Assembly (NCBI GenBank): GCA_004143645.1
Contig: RXPK01000208.1
Coordinates: 1,605,561-1,669,560 of the forward strand
DNA from: Protaetia brevitarsis
Lineage: Eukaryota; Arthropoda; Insecta; Coleoptera; Scarabaeidae
Reading direction: 5' to 3'
DNA length: 64,000 nt
The position numbers were made by a program, and so were the translations under genes. Shown here one piece after another: positions 57,585 through 64,000 of the stretch; position 1 is the first letter of the stretch; each line of letters begins with the position of its first letter. Under the pieces are notes generated by a model. That model ran no database searches. It saw only the letters and a list, made by a program, of their open reading frames with translations, and was not told where the DNA came from.

Positions 57585-59735
57585 TTTTTTTGTTTGTTTA
57601 CCTAAGCAAATGGCTTGTTTCTTTTTTTTTACTTAAAACCCTTGTTATATATTTATTATTTCATTTTCATAATTTTTACCCTAAGAAAGATATGAATCGT
57701 AGTTCATTTTGATTTGAAATATTATATTTATTAATTTGCAATGTCATCCTAGAATAATACTACATTTTATGACTATAATTAATAAATATTAAATGAATCG
57801 GTGTATCGGTTGTTAAACTGATTATTGCCACGATTTTATCACGCGGTGATAGATATTGTGGGGAATAGAAAACAATCGCAAGTTTGTAAGTTTGGCGTGT
57901 CGATTCTTATTTAGAAGTGTTAATACCTATTAAGTACTATTAAATACATTTAATAAACACTTTTGACAACTATCTATGCGTTATATAAGCCCTCCAAAGC
58001 CGTTTTCGGTCTGCACGATATATATATAATTAGCTAATTTTCTACATTACTTGCAAAAAATCATTGCACCTCGAACATTACAGACAATGCAACAAAATTC
58101 AAAAAGAAATAACATTACAAAGTATTCTATTATGGCAAAGTTAATTTATTCAATATACTTAATCTGCATATTTACGAGGAAATATATTACAATATCTCAT
58201 CAATCTATTACAATTTAGCTTTCTTCAGGGCCTCCTTTTAAGCGCAACAAAGAGGCTACAGTTGTGCCGAATAGCTAGACTTATTCATGTTTCTAAATTT
58301 ATATAATGTAGTAGTGCCTTTGTTTCGTGTCACAATTTCTGTAATACCTTGCTTGGCAACGACGCAGTTTTAATCAATAAAGTGCCTCGTTTCATAAATA
58401 TAAGAACATGCATCCAAACTCTGAAAGGTTATTGCTTAATTTTCATTAAAATCTTAATATATTGTCGACTTTATATCAATACATGACTGGAAAGTACCGA
58501 TGATTATGGAAATTCAAGGGTATGTGGAATCATCAATTTTTAATCGATTATTGCTCACTATAGTTATTGCTCAAATATGCTGTTTCTTTGCTATATCGGT
58601 GGTTGGCACGAATTTTCCGGTTCTTTTGTCTATTTTTTAACTATTTAGAGCTTAATAATTAGTCATCCATTGATTTCCGCTTCAAAAAAAATTAAATTGA
58701 AATTTTTCCCTCCTCCGAAAAAATCGCTAACAGCGTAAAGGGGTCGTATTAAAAGCTATGATTTTACCTTCCTGCGAAAATTGACATAGGGTATTGATCT
58801 AAGCTGGATTGGGAGATTGGTTGTATAGTTTGATTACTAGGTCACATTAAAAACGTGTGTAACACTCGGTTGATATTAGCATACATATGTTTCACCTTAC
58901 CAAGGGTCATCAGTGCTTCTGGTCAACCTAATGTATTATACGAGGAAAGTCGTATACATATGCTTAATAAGTGGAAGAATAATTGAATGAGAATTGACGC
59001 AAGTATAGTAGCTTAAAGCCGTCCTACAATTATCGTTATCCTTTATAGATACATATTGTAGTTTCAGATCGACAATTTAGCAAATATCTTCACGTTAATA
59101 ATGAGATTTCCATCTTCAATGCAGCAAGCTGTGGGGTGGAAAGATTTTTCTTCAAATTAAAGTAAATTTCCACAGGACAAAGAACGTAATTTACGACCAA
59201 TAATTCAGAAAACATTTCATAATGCATATTACTCTAATATTAATAGCGACCATGACGCTAAAAAGTAATATAAAATGTGATAAAAGAATAAATAACTGAG
59301 TGAAACGTAAATAACCCGACGTAAAACGTATTTTAAATCTCCCTTGCTGCCCTGTTATTAATAAAATATTTATATCTATACCTTTTCTACCACAAAATAT
59401 GATAAATAAATGTATTAAGTGCGATAATTAATAAATAAGTATTTATTACGTTAAATTCATCAGATTGCGCACTGCACTGGATGTGCGCTAAACATGTTGT
59501 CTCTTCGCTTGGCCGACTTACCAGGCATCCAAAAGTTATGTTTTGGTTTACTCTCCGGTTATGTCACCTGGATCATATACTTTAGAAAGCGAAATGAATG
59601 CTTATTTTTTTTTGTTTATTATAAGGATATAAATATTATTGATTGAAAAGCAATTCTACATTTGAGTTAACATAATTTTGCTATAAGACAAGAAAAATAG
59701 CTGAAAAATAAAATAAAAATAAAATAACACATATT
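57585..59735. other. No gene recognised
   Basis: AT-rich and featureless by eye, apart from short T- and A-runs. Confidence 0.5.
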
Positions 59736-61261
59736 CCCCCCTACCGGCTAAGTAACATAACATGAATGTCATCCGTTATATAACAAAATATGACATATGT
59801 CATGTTATCGATGAAATTTCGTAACCGTCTAAAACTTGAACAAGTTTTCGCGCCTGTTACGCTAATCCTGTATTCGATTCGTAACATGTAAACAAAATGT
59901 CATGTAAAATGTCATATGATGCAATGCGTCCCTCTGTTTCTGTCTATCCTTTGGACTTCTGAAAGAGTTTATCTTTTTCTATAGCTTTCTGAAACTATAT
60001 TCATTGCAGTCAGGTTCAGACAAAATAAATTCGCATGTAACAATTTAACATGCTATTTAGCCGGTATCACTTACAACAAATATGTATACGAAACATGTCA
60101 ATTGTAAATGTTATGTTATGAGTTAACAAACCATGTTATATAACATAACATGTACACTTAACATACTTCGTATACATATTTGTTGTAAGCGATACCGGTT
60201 GAATAGCATGTTAAATTGTTACGCGCGAATTTATTTTGTCAAAACCTGACTGCAATGAATATAGTTTCAGAAAGCTATAGAAAAAGATAAACTCTATCGA
60301 AGTCCAAGCATAACAAACAGAGACCATTGCATCATATGACTTTTTCTTTTTTGTGTCAAGTGTCAGTATTTTTGACATAATCTGCATAGAAACGTCCATC
60401 GTGTTGATGTGTGTATTAATAAGAAAAAATAATGGAAAGTTAAGAGGCAACAATAACAACTCGAGGAGTTATTGATTTAGAAGAAAAGATGGTTTCGAGA
60501 TATCGTCAAAAAAAGTAATTTATCAAAAATTTTCTGCGAAAAATCACCCAACTTTGAAATACCCCCAACTGTTTAACATCAAATAAGCGTCTTTCAGAGG
60601 ATCGAACGGCGTCGTCGCTCTCTAGCTCGTACGTTCTACGGCGAACAAAACCAATAAATAGTAAGGTAAGAATCTGTGGGCAGAGTTTTCAGAAAAAATG
60701 ACAGTTCTGGGAATAAGGTTGCAAACACTTTTTTCTGTGTATCTTGTGCTTCGATTCTTCTTTGGAGTGATCTTCCATTGTTCTATCAGTGCTCTTACAG
60801 TATTTTTATTCAGTCAGACATGCTTTAAACACGGCATCAGGCCAAATTAAATGATTTGATCCGTCTCATAATTTTGCTTGCCTTTCAAGTTAAGATTATA
60901 CCTAGAACAACAAGTAATAGAAAAAAAACAACTCTATTTACGTGTAAATAAGAAAGACAATTTAATTTACTTTTCAATCTTCCTTTGATATGCCTTTCAT
61001 GACCTCTTCTTTGTCTACTTCATAATTTCTGCTATGTTTTTCTGTTTAGATCATACACTAACAATAAACTGTTTATATTACCGACAGCCCTGCAACCTAC
61101 CACTTTATTTTACCATGTTACGAAATCGAATTACAGATTAGCGAACAGTGCGCGAAACTTGTTAAGTTTTAGACGGTACGAAATTCTCAATAAATGACAT
61201 TGTCCATATTTTGTTATATAACGGATAACATTCACGTTATGTTACTTAGCACGGTAGGGGG
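59736..61261. mobile_element. Foldback transposon with about 150-bp terminal inverted repeats
   Basis: The left end reads CCCCCCTACCGGCTAAGTAA and the right end, reverse complemented, CCCCCTACCGTGCTAAGTAA. Similarity continues inward past CGTCTAAAACTT to TTCGTAACATG (about 59895 and 61105). ATATT is present on both sides (59731-59735; 61263-61267) and may be the target duplication. There is no transposase-like frame. Class unknown. An inner palindrome occupies 59912-60344. A mariner-type element begins seven bases beyond its right end. Confidence 0.88.
59912..60344. repeat. Near-perfect inner palindrome, arms about 190-200 bp
   Basis: The left arm runs from TGTCATATGATGCAATG to ATATGTATACGAAACATGT, and the right arm mirrors it from ACATACTTCGTATACATAT to CATTGCATCATATGAC. 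Mismatches are few, but the arms differ by some indels. The centre (about 60100-60150) carries ATGTTATGTTATG and CATAACATAACATG words related to the outer ends. Such a structure can extrude as a cruciform and is hard to assemble. Confidence 0.9.
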
Positions 61262-61268
61262 AATATTA

Positions 61269-62595
61269 CAGTGATGTCCCAAAAAGTTATACAAATGGAG
61301 AAAAAGTTACCTTAACATCTTACAAAAAAAATTATTTTAATAAAAAGCTCTACATGACATGTAGACATAATAATACAAAATTTTTAAAACATGGCTGGAA
61401 TACAGAAAAATCAAATCATGATTTGGAGTGAGAGTAATATACTTTCAAACTAAGTAGTGGAGAGCAACAATGTTCATTGAAATGTTATAAGTGCAAAAAA
61501 TTATCCCTTGCAATTAAAATTAAAGATATCAGCAATTGTTTAGATTAAAAGCGCAGTATAAACAGCGTAGGATCCCGGTACATATAAGCGCCTGCTTGTG
61601 TTTTTACACACGTTCTTATAGAGGCATTAAAATCTAATAACTGTCAACAAATGTAATATACATCAGTGTGTGTTTGCAATAATTAGAGAGATGCCATAAA
61701 TTGAAAATTGTTCCGCAAAAATGTGTCGATGGTGGAGCGATGTTAATCCCAATTTCCATATCCAAACAGAGATCAATATTCTTTTAAACTAATGTATGGT
61801 GTTGCTTTACAAAGACGAATTGTTGGACCTCTTTTTTCAAATAATATGAATGGAGAAGATCTGCAATTTATCAGTTGTCTGACTTTTTGGTGACTACACT
61901 AATGAACGAGGAAAATATGGTACCAAGGATGGAGCACCATGCATGTAACAGAACTATGGATTTTCTCCTACACTTTCAACGGTAAAGTGATCGGGAGTAA
62001 TGGGTTTTCTGGCCCAAGGTCGCCGACATTACTCCTCTAGGCTTTTTTTTGTGAGGCTCTTAAAGGAAAGGTTTCCTTCAGAGGCTTTCAGATGTTGATC
62101 ATCTTGAAAGACTCTTAGAGAAACATGTAAGCTACAACCGAGTTGTGATTAGAATTTCATACACCAATTTACGAACAATCCTTGTTTAGAAAGGACGATG
62201 GATACGTTGAAGTTCCGTAGTATTTTCGTTATTTTCATGTTTCCCAATAAATTTATTAGTTGCGTTTTTTATTGTTGATAAAGTGATAAGAGGTTATCAT
62301 TTATTGTTTGTTAATAATATCTAATTAATTTGTGATTTTTATCTGGAAAATCACAAACTACAAGTGGGCATAATTTTTTGCTACTAATAACAATTTAATG
62401 AACATTTGCCTCGTCCCTACAGTTTGAAATATTTTACTCTCACTCCAAATCATGATTTTGTTTCGTGTATTCCAGCCAATGTTTAAAATTTTGCACTAAT
62501 TATGAATCTACATGTCATCAGAGCTTTTATCAAGAATATTTTTTTGTGAAATGTAAAAAACTTTTTCTCCATTGTATAAACTTTTTAGACAACTG
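61269..62595 (+). mobile_element. Mariner-type element with long inverted repeats, decayed
   Basis: The left end CAGTGATGTCCCAAAAAGTT and the right end (reverse complement) CAGTTGTCTAAAAAGTTTA are inverted. Similarity continues to TGGAGAAAAAGTT, CATGACATGTAGA and ATCATGATTTGGAGTGAGAG (about 61429 and 62457). TA precedes the left end; the right flank is TC, a probable mutation. Different family from 20137-22087. Confidence 0.85.
61720..62210 (+). pseudogene. Mariner-type transposase remnant inside 61269-62595
   Basis: Very decayed. NPNFHIQTEIN lies near 61750. A better block, FWPKVADITPLGFFL (normally WPPRSPDLTPLDFFLWG), lies near 62012-62060, followed by GSXRKGF and then VDHLERLLEKHVSYNRVVIR. 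The catalytic aspartates cannot be followed. The assignment rests on the last acidic box and the enclosing inverted repeats. Confidence 0.55.
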
Positions 62596-62599
62596 TCTA

Positions 62600-64000
62600 T
62601 TTGTGTTTTAACTTAAGGTAAGTATGACTCGCTCTGATTTGATTCAACAATGAATAAAAACGGCTTCTTTGAGCAAATTGTATTATCATTTTTACATCCT
62701 TTTACTTAAGTACGTTTCACAACCAGTGCTTTTTTCACGCTCAATGATACTTATAGTATTCAAATATAATAAATAAAGAAGTCGTTTAAGTACTTTAAGT
62801 TGAACTTAAAGTGTTTGAAAAAGGTTTCTTTATTGTCAATAAATATGCATTAATTTTCATTTAATTTAATAGCAAAATAGGTTGAAAAGCCGAATTCTCA
62901 CAAAATTGAAGAACAAATAAAATATTCTCAGTTGTATGGGCTTTTCATAGAAATAAATCCACGATAAAAACGTATTATTAAAACGTAAAACACATAAAGA
63001 TAGTGAAGGATAATAGAGTATTTCTAAATTGTTCGGCATGTTTTCCCACCGGCCGACAACTCCAACTGTCATGAATTCAACACGTTTTCTTCCTTTCGGA
63101 GAACTCACACTCCGCTTAAATTCAAATCACGAAAGATTTATTAAATTTTGCGAGGACATTTGGAAGAAATTTGCCCAGTTAAGCATCTCCCGTTCGCTCC
63201 TTTTTTCTTGGCCGAGATCCGTTCCAACAACCTTTATATTTAATATGGCTGAGCGGTCTCCAGAGGATTGTTCTAAGATATTAAATATGATAGATCGTCG
63301 GAGACAGGACTTCGGGGACTGGAACCAATTTCGAAAAACATTATCTCGTAGGTACATTGGACACTTTGTTTCTGGGCCAAAGTGTTCATTCCATGCGATT
63401 TAATTATAATTGCAATATATATAGGAAATGTTAATGTATTAGTTAATTTCGGAATATAATGTAATAAATTATAACACGTAGAAATTATATTTATTTGTTA
63501 TTATTAACAAGTACCCACTTATACCACTCTGAAACGTTAGTGCTAGGGTACGAGTGGATTGTGAGTTGATTTCCACTGAACAACGAAAAGCTTTTATAAT
63601 GCATTTGTTTGTAACAATACGTCTTACAATACGGTTTTAATTACAAAATTATGAATTCTATGTACTATAAAATATTTTAATAAATAATAATTATTAAAAG
63701 GATTTATAATTATTGTGCCACCATAGTTCGCTTTTCGCAAACGAAGCTGGGCATTACTTATACATAACAGATAAATGATTGTTACTAGTATTTCTTCGTA
63801 ATTGAGTGATAGATAAATTGAAGTGTGTAGCTTTCACTATCTCATTCCCTTTTGTTTTTGAGTTTTTGACATTTATTAAATTATTAATTATTTTAAATGT
63901 TGATTTCACTTTTATTGTTATAATTCTCATCATTGAATGTGTCTTTAGCTTTCCTGAGTATGTCTGTATAGGGACGAAAGCGGTAGCTTTCATGAAAGAA
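62600..64000. other. No gene recognised
   Basis: A 124-codon plus frame at 63029-63403 and an overlapping 76-codon minus frame are open in slightly GC-richer DNA. Neither has a recognised family or transposon signature. The rest is AT-rich. Confidence 0.4.

Noticed and set aside
1..64000. Host protein-coding genes
   Set aside because: No frame longer than about 100 codons resembles anything but transposon proteins. Exons of a host gene cannot be excluded, but none can be supported.
1..64000. CRISPR arrays, bacterial operons, ribosome binding sites
   Set aside because: The repeats are transposon ends and microsatellites. The DNA is clearly eukaryotic, and no regularly spaced short repeats with unique spacers were seen.
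1..64000. tRNA and rRNA genes
   Set aside because: GGTTCGAAT-like words (for example near 2101) are not embedded in a cloverleaf, and no rRNA-like block was seen. A covariance-model scan would be needed to be certain.

Overview
The window is AT-rich eukaryotic (insect-type) DNA with no host protein-coding gene that I can support. The organism call rests on its repeats: Penelope-like elements, Jockey-, I/LOA- and CR1-type LINEs, Tc1/mariner and Harbinger transposons, a Ty3-type remnant and TA-flanked MITEs whose ends read TACAGGGTGT or CACTGTAAAAAA. This mix is typical of arthropods. A beetle-like genome would fit, but the sequence does not prove an order. The window reads as intergenic or large-intron sequence colonised by mobile elements. 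Nearly every recognisable protein is a broken transposon protein.

Layout. 1-1017: AT microsatellites. 1018-7072: copy A of a roughly 6-kb segmental duplication, holding a Penelope-like fragment, a solo LTR with its target duplication, and a LINE 3' end. It stops at a single N (7073). 7074-9721: single-copy DNA with a GC-richer island. 9722-11415: I/LOA-type LINE with an RNase H domain. 11465-11722: in-frame 41-residue tandem duplication. 12989-13183: another LINE tail. 13444-14260 (minus): mariner-type transposase remnant. 14465-15530 (minus): Jockey-like LINE. 15.5-20.1 kb: sparse DNA with a GC-richer island and TACAGGGTGT repeats. 20137-22087: mariner-type element with long terminal inverted repeats and a dead transposase. 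22.7-28 kb: LINE and MITE scraps and the 5' edge of a Ty3-type element. 29497-36092: copy B of the duplication, continuing into the LINE to about 37470. 37917-39474: Harbinger element with TTA target duplication. 40597-40981: LINE tail with an 11-bp target duplication. 41371-42512: solo LTR, minus. 43.5-46.2 kb: old tandem duplication broken by a MITE and a LINE tail. 47.9-48.5 kb: second Penelope-like lineage. 49.3-52.0 kb: three-level nest (LINE, foldback element, solo LTR). 53-56 kb: MITEs and an inverted repeat. 59736-61261: foldback element containing an inner palindrome. 61269-62595: degraded mariner-type element.

The elements do not work together as a system. They record successive insertions, and several give a relative order through target duplications, empty sites and nesting. 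No previously undescribed system was found. The most informative items are the segmental duplication, the three-level nest, the palindrome inside the foldback at 60 kb, and the four-copy solo-LTR family.
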